Shown here in pieces: positions 53,650 through 63,611 of a DNA stretch of 64,000 bases. Numbering within the stretch: the stretch's first letter is position 1; each line of letters opens with the position of its first letter. The notes below the pieces were generated by a model. That model was not told the origin of the DNA. It was given only the letters and a program-made list of their open reading frames with translations, and did not search any database. Made by a program: the position numbers and the translations under genes. The DNA lies in contig OZ244903.1 of the NCBI GenBank assembly GCA_965221625.1, forward strand, positions 2,197,558 through 2,261,557. Reading direction: 5' to 3'. The stretch is from Bin127 sp965221625 (GTDB lineage Bacteria; Chloroflexota; Dehalococcoidia; Lucifugimonadales; Lucifugimonadaceae).

Positions 53650-54507
53650 TCACTCCATCGATTGGAACGGGATGTTCGCGCTCGGATGTGTAGCCGCATA
53701 ATGGGCCTGGCGCAAACCAAACTTCTCCTGTAACTGCACTGTAAGTCCACCGTCGATCATCAACGTGTGACCAGTGATGAACGAAGCGTCGTCGGAACAC
53801 AGGAACGAGATTCCCGCAGCGATCTCTTCCGGTTTACCGGTCCTGCGCAATGGATACTGGTTGGCGAAAAACTCCAAACCATCTGGATTCGCTGCCCACA
53901 TCTCGGCCAATCCTTCACCAACAATGTGCCCCGGACCGATTGCATTGACGCGTATGCCGTCCGGACCGTACTGGACCGCCATCTGGCGAGTCATTCCGAC
54001 TACCGCCGCCTTGGAGGTCTCGTAGACCAACATTCCAGGCTCTTGAAGGTAGGAGTGAACTGAGGCGAGATTGATGATTGACCCACCACCAGCAGCGCGC
54101 ATATGCGGAACGGAGTGCTTCGCACCGAGATAGAGTGCCTTCACCAACACATCGATACCGTAGTCCCAATCCTCCTCACCTACATCGATCGCGTCCCCGT
54201 GGATCCTCGACTCACCTGAGATCACGCTGAACGCGTTCTGCACCAGTATGTCGAGGCGACCATACTCTGCAACCGCCTCCTCTACCATCCTCTTACAATC
54301 AGCGGAGGACGAAACGTCGATAGTGGAGGCACTCGCCGTGCCGCCTGATGCTTCGATCCGGTCAACGTTGTTGTTAGCGGCGTCTGCATTGACATCCGCA
54401 ATGAACACCTTCGCACCCTCTAAAGCTAGACGTCGAGCCGTAGCACCGCCAATACCCATCGCGCCGCCGGTGATCAACGCAACCTTGCTTGCAAACTTCG
54501 ACATCAT
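53650..54507 (-). CDS. SDR-family oxidoreductase
   Basis: A 285-residue classical dehydrogenase. TGGAMGIGGATA (14-25) cofactor motif, acidic D at the end of strand 2 (IADVNAD) suggesting NAD preference, NAFSVI in place of NNAG, serine in INLASVHS, and YETSK catalytic pair; C-terminal ITGHTLMIDGG plus a tail of about 35 residues. AGGAGG precedes the start by about 6 bases. Divergent from the phosphotransferase gene. Confidence 0.9.
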   Translation of the reverse strand: MMSKFASKVALITGGAMGIGGATARRLALEGAKVFIADVNADAANNNVDRIEASGGTASASTIDVSSSADCKRMVEEAVAEYGRLDILVQNAFSVISGESRIHGDAIDVGEEDWDYGIDVLVKALYLGAKHSVPHMRAAGGGSIINLASVHSYLQEPGMLVYETSKAAVVGMTRQMAVQYGPDGIRVNAIGPGHIVGEGLAEMWAANPDGLEFFANQYPLRRTGKPEEIAAGISFLCSDDASFITGHTLMIDGGLTVQLQEKFGLRQAHYAATHPSANIPFQSME

Positions 54508-54570
54508 ACGAAACCTCCTCGTCGATCCGTGTTTGTTAGAGATATTAGCGCGTCCGATAACTACCCTTTC

Positions 54571-55683
54571 ATGGCATTCGAAATAACCGAAAATGCTGCC
54601 TTCCGATCTCTAATTGAGAGTGCGGCCGATTCCGGTGAGGCAACCGCTATCGGTGACTTGTTGCTATCGCGCGCCGGATTCGGCAATGCCCGAATTCGGG
54701 ACGCCGAATTGCTGCCACGCGGCAATTCCGTGATGTCTCAAGTATTCCGCGTGCGGATCGACTGCACTTCCGAAGACGACGACGTGCCCAAGACCGCCGT
54801 CCTCAAGATCCCGGCGCGTAAAGCGAACGACCGAACTCGCGAAGCCGCAACTGGGTCATACCTTCGTGAAATCGCCGTCTACGAGCTCTTGAAGCAACAT
54901 CAAGGGGACTTCCAACCTGTAATCTACGCCCAGATTTCCGATGCTGCCTCTCGAACCGCGGCGATTCTGATCGAAGACCTAGGTGCTCACCCAAACCGTA
55001 GCGATTTCACACTGCCAGCAATCCGTGAGGTCATTCGCAACCTCGCAGACCACCACGGCAGGTTTTGGGGCGAGCAGGAACAGCTGAGTCGACTTTGGTT
55101 GCGATCCGCATATCGCGCCGACATCTTCAAAGAAGATCCCGACTTACTCGCACCGAATTGGCGGCTAATCGCCGACGATCCCGAACTGCATCCGTGCAAT
55201 ACGCCGCGCATCGACACGATGGCAGATTTCCTCAACGACCACATCCATCAAATCCTTGATGAACTTGACCAACGGACGCCGACGCTGGCGCACGGCGACC
55301 TCCATGTCGACAATATGATGCTCCGAAACATCACATTGCGTCCCACGCCGGTCCTAATCGATTGGCAAGACGCCGTGCTCGGAGGCGCGACCAGCGACGT
55401 CGCAAAGTTTCTCGCCACCACACTGAACGCATCAGCCACACGACAACACTTCTCGGAACTCATTGACCTTTATTACGACAGTCTTCCCGCATCGGTGCGA
55501 TCTGGATATGACTGCAAGTCATTCAGGCGACACGTCAATCTGGCACTCTTGGCGACTGCGGCCAACTACATCATCTCCGCAACGACGAGTTACGCAGCCG
55601 GTCAACATCCCAGCGCATTGAACAATTCACTCCGCAGCGTTTGCGCGGTCATCGACGCGGTGGACCCGGTTAGTCAGATCTGA
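54571..55683 (+). CDS. Kinase-fold phosphotransferase (APH/ecdysteroid kinase-like)
   Basis: A 370-residue protein of the aminoglycoside phosphotransferase/choline kinase fold. The catalytic loop HGDLHVDNMML and the metal-binding LIDWQDA are clear, and an N-lobe lysine is in TAVLKIPARK. The family includes bacterial ecdysteroid kinase-like proteins of unknown substrate. ATG 54571 is taken; a GTG at 54529 would add 14 residues and neither has a ribosome site. It converges on the FIST gene 10 bases away. Confidence 0.82.
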   Translation: MAFEITENAAFRSLIESAADSGEATAIGDLLLSRAGFGNARIRDAELLPRGNSVMSQVFRVRIDCTSEDDDVPKTAVLKIPARKANDRTREAATGSYLREIAVYELLKQHQGDFQPVIYAQISDAASRTAAILIEDLGAHPNRSDFTLPAIREVIRNLADHHGRFWGEQEQLSRLWLRSAYRADIFKEDPDLLAPNWRLIADDPELHPCNTPRIDTMADFLNDHIHQILDELDQRTPTLAHGDLHVDNMMLRNITLRPTPVLIDWQDAVLGGATSDVAKFLATTLNASATRQHFSELIDLYYDSLPASVRSGYDCKSFRRHVNLALLATAANYIISATTSYAAGQHPSALNNSLRSVCAVIDAVDPVSQI

Positions 55684-55693
55684 TGCCGGACTA

Positions 55694-57046
55694 TTAGGAT
55701 TTGCCGCTTCCGATCTCACGCAGCATTGCCATCGTGTGCGTGTAACCCATCACCCGAGTTACATACTCCTCAGTGTCGCCCAAAGCCGCGAAACCGCCTT
55801 TGCTGGATACTATCTCGCCATTGGAGAAGAAGCCGGCAGTCGGAACGTACCCGAACCCACCAATGATCACTTTCGCGTCGTGATCGTCTTCGCGGAACAT
55901 GCGCGAACCGCGTGCCATCGAGTTGAACGAAAGCATGGCGTCGATCCCGCTGCCGCGACTGCGTCGCAACTCAGCATATTCACGCACCTTGCTACCGAGG
56001 CGCGCTGCCGCCTCGCGGTGATTGCGCACGTGGAAGCGCATCACTTGACCATCTTCTACTAGATCGCCAATCTCCATGTGCCCAGTCTCACCATCCATGC
56101 TGATGATGTTCCGCATGAGATATCCGCCTTCAGATATCACGCCAGTCGTGTCCAAACCAACCACAAGCGAACTCTCCATCCGGGCTTGATCCCTCGGATT
56201 CGCTTTCTCAAACACCTGTTGCAGTACCGACATCGGCGTGTCGGTACCTAACTTGTAGATCACATTCTTGTTCGACGAAGTGATGACCATTTCATCACCA
56301 ACCGGTGTCTCACTGCCTGCGAACATCGTATCGATTGATATGTTTTCCTTCATCATCAACCCTGCGACGCCTTGATTCCTCGCACGATCCCCTAGTAGCA
56401 ATCGATTTTCTCGATACTCGAACCCACCGCTCACGAGCGCGCCTACCTTCTTGACCGTCGGATAGGCAGAATCTAGCATCGAGAGCGCGTTATCGGTTGA
56501 CACGGTCAGCGGGTCAACGAAAACTAGCATCGATCCGTCGGCGAACTCTTCCGGAGCGGCACCAACCACCTCAATCAGAGAATCTGGTGACACGTTTTCA
56601 CCACGCGCATCGGTGTCATCGAAGAAAAACGGATGCATACCTGAAACGTCACACCGCGACGCCAGAATCGAAAGACCCGGACCTTCCTCGTACTCCTTGC
56701 CCGCGCCGATTACGCCGAATGCAGAGCAACCGACCACGACCTTCGGATCAAGTTCATGCAAGATCTTCGGCAAAACGTCGTCGAAAGGAGGATGCATCGG
56801 GGAGGCGACGAACGCGATTAGCAGATCCGGGCTCTTGCCATCCAAATCGGCTCTGAGTTTAGAGCAGACTTCCTCAACCGCGCCTTTGTAATCGTATGCC
56901 TGGCAAAATGCGCTCGCATACCGACCCGAGAGATTGCCGATGCCTTCAGTCGCGCCGACCACAGCCGATCCCAATCCCGAAGCGCGGTGTCCCGCGCGGC
57001 TGGACCTGGTTGACTCATAGTCGGAAAAACTCAACTGCTGCTGCAT
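55694..57046 (-). CDS. FIST-domain sensor protein
   Basis: A 450-residue cytosolic protein with the FIST N domain (CQAYDYKGAVEEVCSKL, then PDLLIAFVAS and VVGCSAFGVIGAG) and FIST C domain (VIYKLGTDTPMSVLQ, FSNGEIV). FIST proteins are predicted small-ligand, possibly amino-acid, sensors found in signalling systems. No kinase or methyl-accepting domain is attached. It is a stand-alone gene, 151 bases before the aminotransferase stop. Confidence 0.82.
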   Translation of the reverse strand: MQQQLSFSDYESTRSSRAGHRASGLGSAVVGATEGIGNLSGRYASAFCQAYDYKGAVEEVCSKLRADLDGKSPDLLIAFVASPMHPPFDDVLPKILHELDPKVVVGCSAFGVIGAGKEYEEGPGLSILASRCDVSGMHPFFFDDTDARGENVSPDSLIEVVGAAPEEFADGSMLVFVDPLTVSTDNALSMLDSAYPTVKKVGALVSGGFEYRENRLLLGDRARNQGVAGLMMKENISIDTMFAGSETPVGDEMVITSSNKNVIYKLGTDTPMSVLQQVFEKANPRDQARMESSLVVGLDTTGVISEGGYLMRNIISMDGETGHMEIGDLVEDGQVMRFHVRNHREAAARLGSKVREYAELRRSRGSGIDAMLSFNSMARGSRMFREDDHDAKVIIGGFGYVPTAGFFSNGEIVSSKGGFAALGDTEEYVTRVMGYTHTMAMLREIGSGKS

Positions 57047-57197
57047 CTACTGATTTGCTCCAGATCTCCGAAACCCGCGACGACTTAACGTCACTCCACC
57101 TCAATCCCCGTTTCGTCGTGGTTTTGATTGTTGCAAACCCAAGCGTGTGCAAACAATAACGTAGTAAGCGACTACATACCGAATTCGCACTCACGCG

Positions 57198-58526
57198 CTA
57201 CATTCGCGCGAGTGCTCGTCTCGCCGCAACGATCGTCGCATCCAAATCCGAATCAGTGTGTGCAGAAGACATGTGCACTCGACCGTTCGACGACAGTCGC
57301 ACTCCTTCGGACATCATTTCCGACGCAAACTGCGAATAACGCGCGTCGTCGCACTTGGACGCGTGATCCCGATAGTTGCGGATTACGTCCCCACTGGGGT
57401 TGAACGATATTCCGAACACGCTACCCAACCCTTGAACGTGAATCGACGTCTCCGTCTCAATGCCAGCGCGACTCAAACCCGACTTCAGACGCTCGCCCTT
57501 GCGCTCCAACTCGGCATAGAACGACGGACCCTCAGACCTCAGATGTTGCAAGGTCGCGTACGCAGCTGAGATCGACATCACATTAGAGTTGAAACTCCCG
57601 CCGTGATACACGTCGCCGCTACCCAACATGTCCATCACCTCGCGTCGTCCAGCCAACATCGCAATCGGGAATCCCGCCGCAATCGACTTGGCATAGGTCG
57701 CCAAATCGGGCGTGATGCCTAGCAACTCCTGCGCACCTCCGTAGGCGACCCGGAAACCAGTTATCACTTCGTCGAATATCAGCAACGCACCGTGCCGATG
57801 TGCCAACTCTTTCGCGCCTCGCAGAAAGCCCGGTTCCGGCATTATGCAGTTGGTATTCGCGTTGATTGGCTCCATGATCACCGCCGCCACCTCATCACGG
57901 TTGCGTTCCAACGCTGCTTCTAATTGGGCCAGATCATTCCACTGACAAGGGATCACTTGCTCCGCGACACCAGGATCCATCCCTTGCGACTCGCCTACAG
58001 CGATCGGACGGTCGACGTCTCCCGCAGGACCCAAAGGCGGGTGAACCGAGTGATTGACGCTGTCCATCCAACCGTGATAGTGCCCTTCGAATCGGATGAA
58101 CTTCGAACGACCGGTCCAACCGCGCGCCAATCGTAATGCCAACTGAACAATCTCAGTGCCCGACCCCGCGAAACGCACGGTGCAATCCTTGATGGGAATT
58201 GCCTCCGCAGCCATCTCTGCGACTTCCAGCTCGCGTTCGAACTGAGCTGCCAACACGTATCCGTTACGCATGTCGGCTGCAACCTGCCGCGAAACGAACT
58301 CAGGTGCATGGCCAAATAGATTCGGACCCATGCCTTGGATGTAGTCGACGTAGCGATTGCCGTCGGCATCCCACATCAAAGCACCTTCCGCTCGATCGAA
58401 AAATAGTGGTTCGCCACCCGGTTCGGCGAGGCGAATCTGAGACGACACGCCGCCGGCAACGACTTTTCGCGCACGGCCCATCAATCGCCTTGAATTATCG
58501 CGTTTCAAATGAGATTCCGACATCAC
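57198..58526 (-). CDS. Class III aminotransferase, glutamate-1-semialdehyde aminomutase type
   Basis: A 442-residue PLP enzyme. The cofactor loop IFDEVITGFR (around 245) and the lysine in TYAKSIAAGFPIA (around 268) are typical, as are AGGVSSQIRLAEP and GSGTEIVQLALRLAR. It resembles HemL but catabolic aminotransferases share the fold, and there is no heme synthesis gene beside it, so no symbol is given. GTG 58526 or the next ATG is the start. It lies 19 bases after the VOC protein gene in the same direction. Confidence 0.88.
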   Translation of the reverse strand: MMSESHLKRDNSRRLMGRARKVVAGGVSSQIRLAEPGGEPLFFDRAEGALMWDADGNRYVDYIQGMGPNLFGHAPEFVSRQVAADMRNGYVLAAQFERELEVAEMAAEAIPIKDCTVRFAGSGTEIVQLALRLARGWTGRSKFIRFEGHYHGWMDSVNHSVHPPLGPAGDVDRPIAVGESQGMDPGVAEQVIPCQWNDLAQLEAALERNRDEVAAVIMEPINANTNCIMPEPGFLRGAKELAHRHGALLIFDEVITGFRVAYGGAQELLGITPDLATYAKSIAAGFPIAMLAGRREVMDMLGSGDVYHGGSFNSNVMSISAAYATLQHLRSEGPSFYAELERKGERLKSGLSRAGIETETSIHVQGLGSVFGISFNPSGDVIRNYRDHASKCDDARYSQFASEMMSEGVRLSSNGRVHMSSAHTDSDLDATIVAARRALARM

Positions 58527-58545
58527 TCAACCAAATCTCGAAAGA

Positions 58546-58899
58546 CTAGTGATCCACCAAACAGAACTCGTTACCTTCAGGGTCATGCATGACGACCCAA
58601 TGCGCGCCGTGCATCTTGTGCTCTGCCACGAACTGCGCACCTAACCGGACAATTCTTTCCGCTTCTTGAAGCGGGTTTGGCGCGTCGAACTCCAAGTGCA
58701 ATCGGTTTTTTGAAGTCTTGCCTTCCGGCACCGCCACCACGATGATGCGAGGCGCGCGCCTCAATCCCGGGTCCAGCACTGCGTAGTATGGATATCCGGC
58801 AGTTTCAACCTCGTAACCTGCGGCTGCGCACCAAAAGTCCGCAAGCCGTTTGACATCCGACGCGTCCATGCCGAGGCCGCGAAAGTCTATCCCTGCCAT
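58546..58899 (-). CDS. VOC-family (glyoxalase-like) protein
   Basis: A 117-residue protein of the vicinal oxygen chelate fold: GLGMDASDVKRLADFW at the N-terminus, LHLEFDAPNP and HDPEGNEFCLVDH at the C-terminus. Its role could be a lyase or dioxygenase; the substrate is unknown. The start ATG overlaps the previous stop (TGATG), with GGAGGG six bases before. It lies in a run of minus-strand catabolic genes. Confidence 0.84.
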   Translation of the reverse strand: MAGIDFRGLGMDASDVKRLADFWCAAAGYEVETAGYPYYAVLDPGLRRAPRIIVVAVPEGKTSKNRLHLEFDAPNPLQEAERIVRLGAQFVAEHKMHGAHWVVMHDPEGNEFCLVDH

Positions 58900-59648
58900 C
58901 ACACGCCCTCCGCAAACACAGTCCTGTAGATCTCGATCTGCGTCGCGTCATCGTACGTGTATTCGGGGACCCAATAGGGTAATGAACCTTCCCAGACTAC
59001 GCCTAACTCCAGCTCATTTCCAGTCTTGTCAGGATCGAACCATCCGAGCCTGCGCCGACCGAATTCACCGTCCTCGTCAATCGCGTCGTTGACCCCGATT
59101 TGATCGTTAAAGTAGTTAATGCAGTGCCACTTCGGCACGGCAATCAGCACCGATTCTCCCGACTCGTCCTGCTTCACGCCGAAGATCCAGCAATGGTGTG
59201 ACTGGCCCAACCAGTACGGCGAAGAGTTGTTGGCGAACTCTCGATGCTTCACTGGCAAGCCGAGGAAGCCGGATTTGGCCACCAATGGAAGCCACTTCAA
59301 ACCCATCATCGGATTCCGAATGTCTTCCAACACATGCGAAACTATCGCGAAATCAAACACCCCGTCAAGCTGCAATGTGCGCCAGATCTCGTCATCGTTG
59401 ATATCACCCACGTACAAAGGTTTGTCCGTCTCGAACTCGAAGACGTCAACATAGGCATCTACCACCTCGTCTGCCCAGGGGTTGTGCCCTCCACCGATGT
59501 CCACGACTCGATATCCGGGATCCTCATCTCGTCTCTTCCGCAACCGGTCTAACAACCGCTTACGGTACTCTTCATTCGATCCATCCGAGAAATCGACGAT
59601 GCCCAACAAAACCCCAGATGCCAATTTGTACGTCAAATCTTCTCGCAA
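58899..59648 (-). CDS. Class I methyltransferase-fold protein
   Basis: A 249-residue protein with the SAM-binding motif VVDIGGGHNPW (about 47-57), an acidic strand 2 (VDVFEFE) and FDFAIVSHVLEDIRNP (the motif IV/post I region). The second half is not like a normal methyltransferase and carries Trp-rich segments. The start TTG at 59648 is uncertain because no ribosome site is visible. It follows the formamidase gene by 13 bases and overlaps the VOC gene by 1 base. Confidence 0.65.
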   Translation of the reverse strand: MREDLTYKLASGVLLGIVDFSDGSNEEYRKRLLDRLRKRRDEDPGYRVVDIGGGHNPWADEVVDAYVDVFEFETDKPLYVGDINDDEIWRTLQLDGVFDFAIVSHVLEDIRNPMMGLKWLPLVAKSGFLGLPVKHREFANNSSPYWLGQSHHCWIFGVKQDESGESVLIAVPKWHCINYFNDQIGVNDAIDEDGEFGRRRLGWFDPDKTGNELELGVVWEGSLPYWVPEYTYDDATQIEIYRTVFAEGV

Positions 59649-59661
59649 CTCGGTTGGGAGA

Positions 59662-60591
59662 TCAAACCAAGTATTTCTTGTTTACCTTGCAAACATACGA
59701 ATACGTTGGATTTACGAACTGGGTGACTCGCGCCTCAAGGCACTGTGCCAAGAAGATGAACGCTTCACCTTGGTTCATGCCGTAGTCTGCCTCCAACCAC
59801 AAGATCATCTCAGTTAACGCGATGCGGAATGCATCCTCAGCTGGTTTCTCGATACCAGTGGTCATGATGTGCGTATCGTTTTCGATACGGGGCCACGTCA
59901 TCTCTGGTGGTCCGGGAGAGAGCTCGACCTTGAGCTTCACTGAACCACCCGTCTCTATGCCGCCGCCGCCACAGATCTCGCCGTCGCCTTGGCGAGCATG
60001 CATGTCGCCAACGTGCAACAATGCGCCTTCGTGATATATGGGCAGATGCAATTTTGCCCCGGTAGTCACCTCTTGGATGTCGAAGTTGCCTCCCCACATG
60101 CCAGCCCAACCGTTGTGCCTCGATTCTCGCAACGGCGCGACACCCACCACGCCGAGCATCGGCGCCACCGGAAATGACAACCTGTCATCCCAGATGATCC
60201 GACCGTTCTCGACGTCAATGCGGCAAATCCTGAACTGCGGACCGATGTTGCTGGGTCCTAGATATCCGGGCATGGCACCTGTGCTACCCGCGTAACGGGT
60301 CCAGCCTACGGGATGCGTAACAATCTCGCCGACGTGCACCGTGAGCATCATCCCCGGCTCGGCACCTTCGACCCAAGTACAACCGCTTGAAGCGTTGCCG
60401 CGATCTGTCGGTTGCGAATCGGAACGATAGGTGTTGTAGAGATCTCTAATGTCGTCCGGCACCAACTCGGAATCGGGTCCGCGATTCATCTGAGTCTGCA
60501 CCTCGAACCACTCGCCCGGTTCCACGCGCAGCGTAACTGGGTTGTGCACTGAATGCTCGTAGTACAACACGTCCCGATTCGCTATCTTCAT
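59662..60591 (-). CDS. Acetamidase/formamidase family amidase
   Basis: A 309-residue amidase of the FmdA/AmdA family, which hydrolyses formamide or acetamide to ammonia and acid. The family segments HVGDMHARQGDGEICGGG, GIETG and PGEWFEVQTQM are clear. ATG 60591 is set by GGAG seven bases upstream. It may feed nitrogen to the cell. It leads the VOC/methyltransferase group on the minus strand. Confidence 0.87.
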   Translation of the reverse strand: MKIANRDVLYYEHSVHNPVTLRVEPGEWFEVQTQMNRGPDSELVPDDIRDLYNTYRSDSQPTDRGNASSGCTWVEGAEPGMMLTVHVGEIVTHPVGWTRYAGSTGAMPGYLGPSNIGPQFRICRIDVENGRIIWDDRLSFPVAPMLGVVGVAPLRESRHNGWAGMWGGNFDIQEVTTGAKLHLPIYHEGALLHVGDMHARQGDGEICGGGGIETGGSVKLKVELSPGPPEMTWPRIENDTHIMTTGIEKPAEDAFRIALTEMILWLEADYGMNQGEAFIFLAQCLEARVTQFVNPTYSYVCKVNKKYLV

Positions 60592-60667
60592 CGCAAATCT
60601 CCGCAATCGAACTCAATCCCTAGGCGATGCGCATAACACATGCCGATTCCTGTTTTACCACTTCATC

Positions 60668-61045
60668 TCAATGTGCGTCGGGGACGGACTCGATGGCGAT
60701 CTCTTCATCCACGATGTCTGCCTTGCTAGGCAAAAACATCATGACGAGTAATACCGCGGCACCGAACACGGGCAAGATTGGAATGAGTATCCATCTCGGA
60801 GATCTGCCCGCATCTCGGAGACGACGAATCGTTACTGCGACGCTTGGAATCAATACCAGCAACGGGTATCCGACGAAGACAGCCGTTACAACGATGTTTT
60901 CCGAAAATGTCCTTTCGAACGCGTGGAATAAGGACCACAAAACGAACAGGAGTGACAGGTTTACCACCGCGAACGACCAGAACTCGAAACGTGTCGCGCG
61001 TCCCGAGAAATCTGCGTATCGCCTCAGCGTATCGAGGTACGGCAC
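60668..61045 (-). CDS. DUF805 membrane protein
   Basis: A 125-residue protein with four hydrophobic helices. The DUF805 pattern RRYADFSGRATRFEFWSF at the N-terminus and VTIRRLRDAGRSPRW in the middle are clear. Function unknown; the family is often in the cytoplasmic membrane. GTG 61045 is chosen because AAGGAG is exactly six bases upstream. A longer open frame to 61087 lacks a ribosome site. Confidence 0.82.
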   Translation of the reverse strand: MPYLDTLRRYADFSGRATRFEFWSFAVVNLSLLFVLWSLFHAFERTFSENIVVTAVFVGYPLLVLIPSVAVTIRRLRDAGRSPRWILIPILPVFGAAVLLVMMFLPSKADIVDEEIAIESVPDAH

Positions 61046-61182
61046 ATAGATCTCCTTATCGATTTCGCGAGCTTGGCCTTTGCCCAAAAAAAGTTAAAAC
61101 CCCCTCTGGCTACCTCATGGATGACTCGATTATCCGTATGCCGGCGATCACGCGAGATTCGACCTCGGTGGATAATTGAATC

Positions 61183-61992
61183 ATGCCTCACCCTACCAAA
61201 CGCGTTAACATCCGCAGGTTCCAGCAGATGAAGGAATCGCGGAAGCCCATTTCGATGGTCACCGCGTATGACTACAACCAAGCGATGCTGGTCGACATGG
61301 GAGGCATCGACTCGATATTGGTTGGCGACAGTCTCGGCAACGTCGTTCTCGGTTACGAATCGACGATCCCGGTTTCCATGGACGACATGCTCCGCGCAAC
61401 GTCCGCGGTGGCACGAGGTGCAAAAAACGCACTGATTATCGCCGATATGCCATTCGGAAGCTACCATTCAGACATCCCGACAGCCGTCCGCAACGCGACG
61501 CGTTTCATGCAGGAGAGCGGTTGCCAAGCGGTGAAACTCGAAGGCGGGTACACAGCGCAAGACAAGATACGAGCCATCGTTGACGCCGGCATACCTGTAA
61601 TGGGACACGTGGGATTCACGCCGCAATCCGTGTACGCATTCGGCGGGTACCGCGTTCAAGGTCGAGGCGACGCATCAGAACGTGTCATCAACGACGCTCG
61701 TGCTGTGCAAGACGCCGGTGCGTTTTCGATCGTTCTCGAACTCATGCCCGCGATTCTCGCCCAACAGATCACCGAAGAACTCGCCATACCAACGATTGGC
61801 ATCGGTGCCGGTCCATACTGCGATGGGCAAGTCCAAGTGCTGCACGACATGCTGGGTTTAGATCCGACGTTTCGCCCGAAGCACGCCGGCAGATACGGAG
61901 ACCTCGCCGGGGTAATCACCGACGCGGTAAGGGACTACGTCAGAGACGTCAACAACCGGGATTTCCCCACCATCGAACAATCTCACGTTTAG
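61183..61992 (+). CDS. panB: 3-methyl-2-oxobutanoate hydroxymethyltransferase
   Basis: A 269-residue enzyme that adds a hydroxymethyl group from 5,10-methylene-tetrahydrofolate to 2-oxoisovalerate, the first step of pantothenate synthesis. Family features: MVTAYDYN, VGDSLGNVVLGYESTIPV, ADMPFGSYH, VKLEGG, PVMGHVGFTPQSV and IPTIGIGAGPYCDGQVQVLHD. No panC or panD lies nearby. It starts 137 bases after the divergent DUF805 gene. Confidence 0.95.
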   Translation: MPHPTKRVNIRRFQQMKESRKPISMVTAYDYNQAMLVDMGGIDSILVGDSLGNVVLGYESTIPVSMDDMLRATSAVARGAKNALIIADMPFGSYHSDIPTAVRNATRFMQESGCQAVKLEGGYTAQDKIRAIVDAGIPVMGHVGFTPQSVYAFGGYRVQGRGDASERVINDARAVQDAGAFSIVLELMPAILAQQITEELAIPTIGIGAGPYCDGQVQVLHDMLGLDPTFRPKHAGRYGDLAGVITDAVRDYVRDVNNRDFPTIEQSHV

Positions 61993-62086
61993 TTGGTATC
62001 GGCCTCTCCGGTAGGCTTCAACTCAGTTTACCGACGGCGTACAATCCGCGACACAACGTTTCTAGCACTGAGGAAGGTCTTAAGCG

Positions 62087-62413
62087 ATGATCTACGAACT
62101 TCGCATCTACGAATGCTACGGCGGCAAGCTGCCGAACCTCCACGCCAGGTTCGCCAACCACACTATGGCACTCTTCGAAAAACACGGAATCAAGAACATC
62201 GGATACTGGACTTACGACGTCGGACCCAGCAGCAATCACCTCGTCTATCTGGTCGGTTTCGAAGACCACAATCAACGCGTACAGGCATGGGCAGACTTCC
62301 GAGCTGACCCCGAGTGGCAGAAGGTATTCGAGGAGTCGCACAAGGACGGCATCATCGTCAGGAACGTCGACAACCGTCTATTGGCTCCCACTCCATACTC
62401 CCCGATGCAATAG
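62087..62413 (+). CDS. NIPSNAP-family protein
   Basis: A 108-residue protein of the NIPSNAP/dimeric alpha-beta barrel family: MIYELRIYECYGGKLPNLH at the N-terminus, FEKHGIKNIGYW and VYLVGFEDHNQRVQAW follow. Bacterial members are found beside degradation genes; the molecular role is unknown. A short AAGG lies upstream. It converges on the dehydrogenase gene. Confidence 0.82.
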   Translation: MIYELRIYECYGGKLPNLHARFANHTMALFEKHGIKNIGYWTYDVGPSSNHLVYLVGFEDHNQRVQAWADFRADPEWQKVFEESHKDGIIVRNVDNRLLAPTPYSPMQ

Positions 62414-62487
62414 GCACCTTCGGACCGCGCGGCACCTACAGTCAGTTTCGCGGCGCGTCCCGCCGCAGTTCGAGGCGAAGTCGAGAG

Positions 62488-63462
62488 TCAATATCCCGCC
62501 GATTTGTCGCATTCGTAGATGAAGGCTTCGCCGGCGAGGAACCGGCGGAGATTCTCCTTGAACACCTCGCGTCGACCCTGATACATCGACGGCACCGATG
62601 CCGAGGCGTGCGGCGAGAAAATTACGTTTGGAGTGTCCCACAGCGGACTGTCATCATCAGGCGGCTCCGGATCCATCGCGTCCAAACCCGCACCGGCTAA
62701 CCGACCGCCTCTGATCGCATCGCAAAGCGCAACTTCGTCCACGATCCCGCCGCGACTAATCACGATCACGTGTGCGGATTCCTTCATCAATGCCAATCGG
62801 CGCGCATCAATCGAATCCATTGTCTCGGTTGTCAACGGTGCGGCAACGACGAACCAATCTGAAATTCGGCACAGATCATCCAACCTGTCCAATCCCCAAA
62901 CCGCTTCGGTATCTTCGCATTTTCTCGGGTCCTTGTCCACGCCGATTACCCGCATGTCGAACCCCGTCGCGCGTCGGGCTACGCGTCGCCCGATGTTGCC
63001 GAAACCGTAGACACCCAGAACCTGACCTTCGAGATCTATCTGCCGCCACGCGTAGTCGCCCGGACGCCACTCTCCGTTCCGTTGCTGATCTCGCATGCGC
63101 CAAAGTCCTTGCGACAGTGACGTAATCAGACCGAAAACGTGCGTCGCCATCGGGCTAACGTGAGAATCTCGCGAGTTCGTGACCGGGATCCCGCTTGCCA
63201 CAAGTTCTGGAATCTTGGTGATGCCATCGATGCCAGTTCCTGTGCAATGAACCCATTTCAGACCGTCAGCAGCCAAGAACACCTTGCGAGTTGGCCAACC
63301 GCAATAGACTTCAGCCCCTGGCATGGCGATCAACTGATCTTCCTCCGACTCGCACCAGACGAACTCCACTTCGGGAAACGTCTGAACCAAGTCCCGCATC
63401 ACGACGTCGCTCGCTTCGCCCGGACCGACACCGTCAGGCATCGGAGTAACAACGACTTTCAA
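62488..63462 (-). CDS. D-2-hydroxyacid dehydrogenase family protein
   Basis: A 324-residue NAD-dependent enzyme. The Rossmann motif VYGFGNIGRRVARRA (about 159-173), the catalytic arginine in VISRGGIVDE, a glutamate in MDPEPPDDDS and the histidine in FSPHAS are visible. It reduces a 2-keto acid or a related acid; substrate unknown. The TTG start at 63462 has AGGTGA six to seven bases upstream. Monocistronic as far as can be seen. Confidence 0.88.
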   Translation of the reverse strand: MKVVVTPMPDGVGPGEASDVVMRDLVQTFPEVEFVWCESEEDQLIAMPGAEVYCGWPTRKVFLAADGLKWVHCTGTGIDGITKIPELVASGIPVTNSRDSHVSPMATHVFGLITSLSQGLWRMRDQQRNGEWRPGDYAWRQIDLEGQVLGVYGFGNIGRRVARRATGFDMRVIGVDKDPRKCEDTEAVWGLDRLDDLCRISDWFVVAAPLTTETMDSIDARRLALMKESAHVIVISRGGIVDEVALCDAIRGGRLAGAGLDAMDPEPPDDDSPLWDTPNVIFSPHASASVPSMYQGRREVFKENLRRFLAGEAFIYECDKSAGY

Positions 63463-63611
63463 GAATAGTCACCTTTCAAACTGCATAGCTTGAGACTATC
63501 GCCAATTTAGCACCTAACGGATGCCGCGCATGCGGTCTAGACACGTCGAAATCGGTGCAACTTCCACCCAAGTACCGATGAGCAGGATATGCAATTGCAG
63601 CAGGATCCGCG

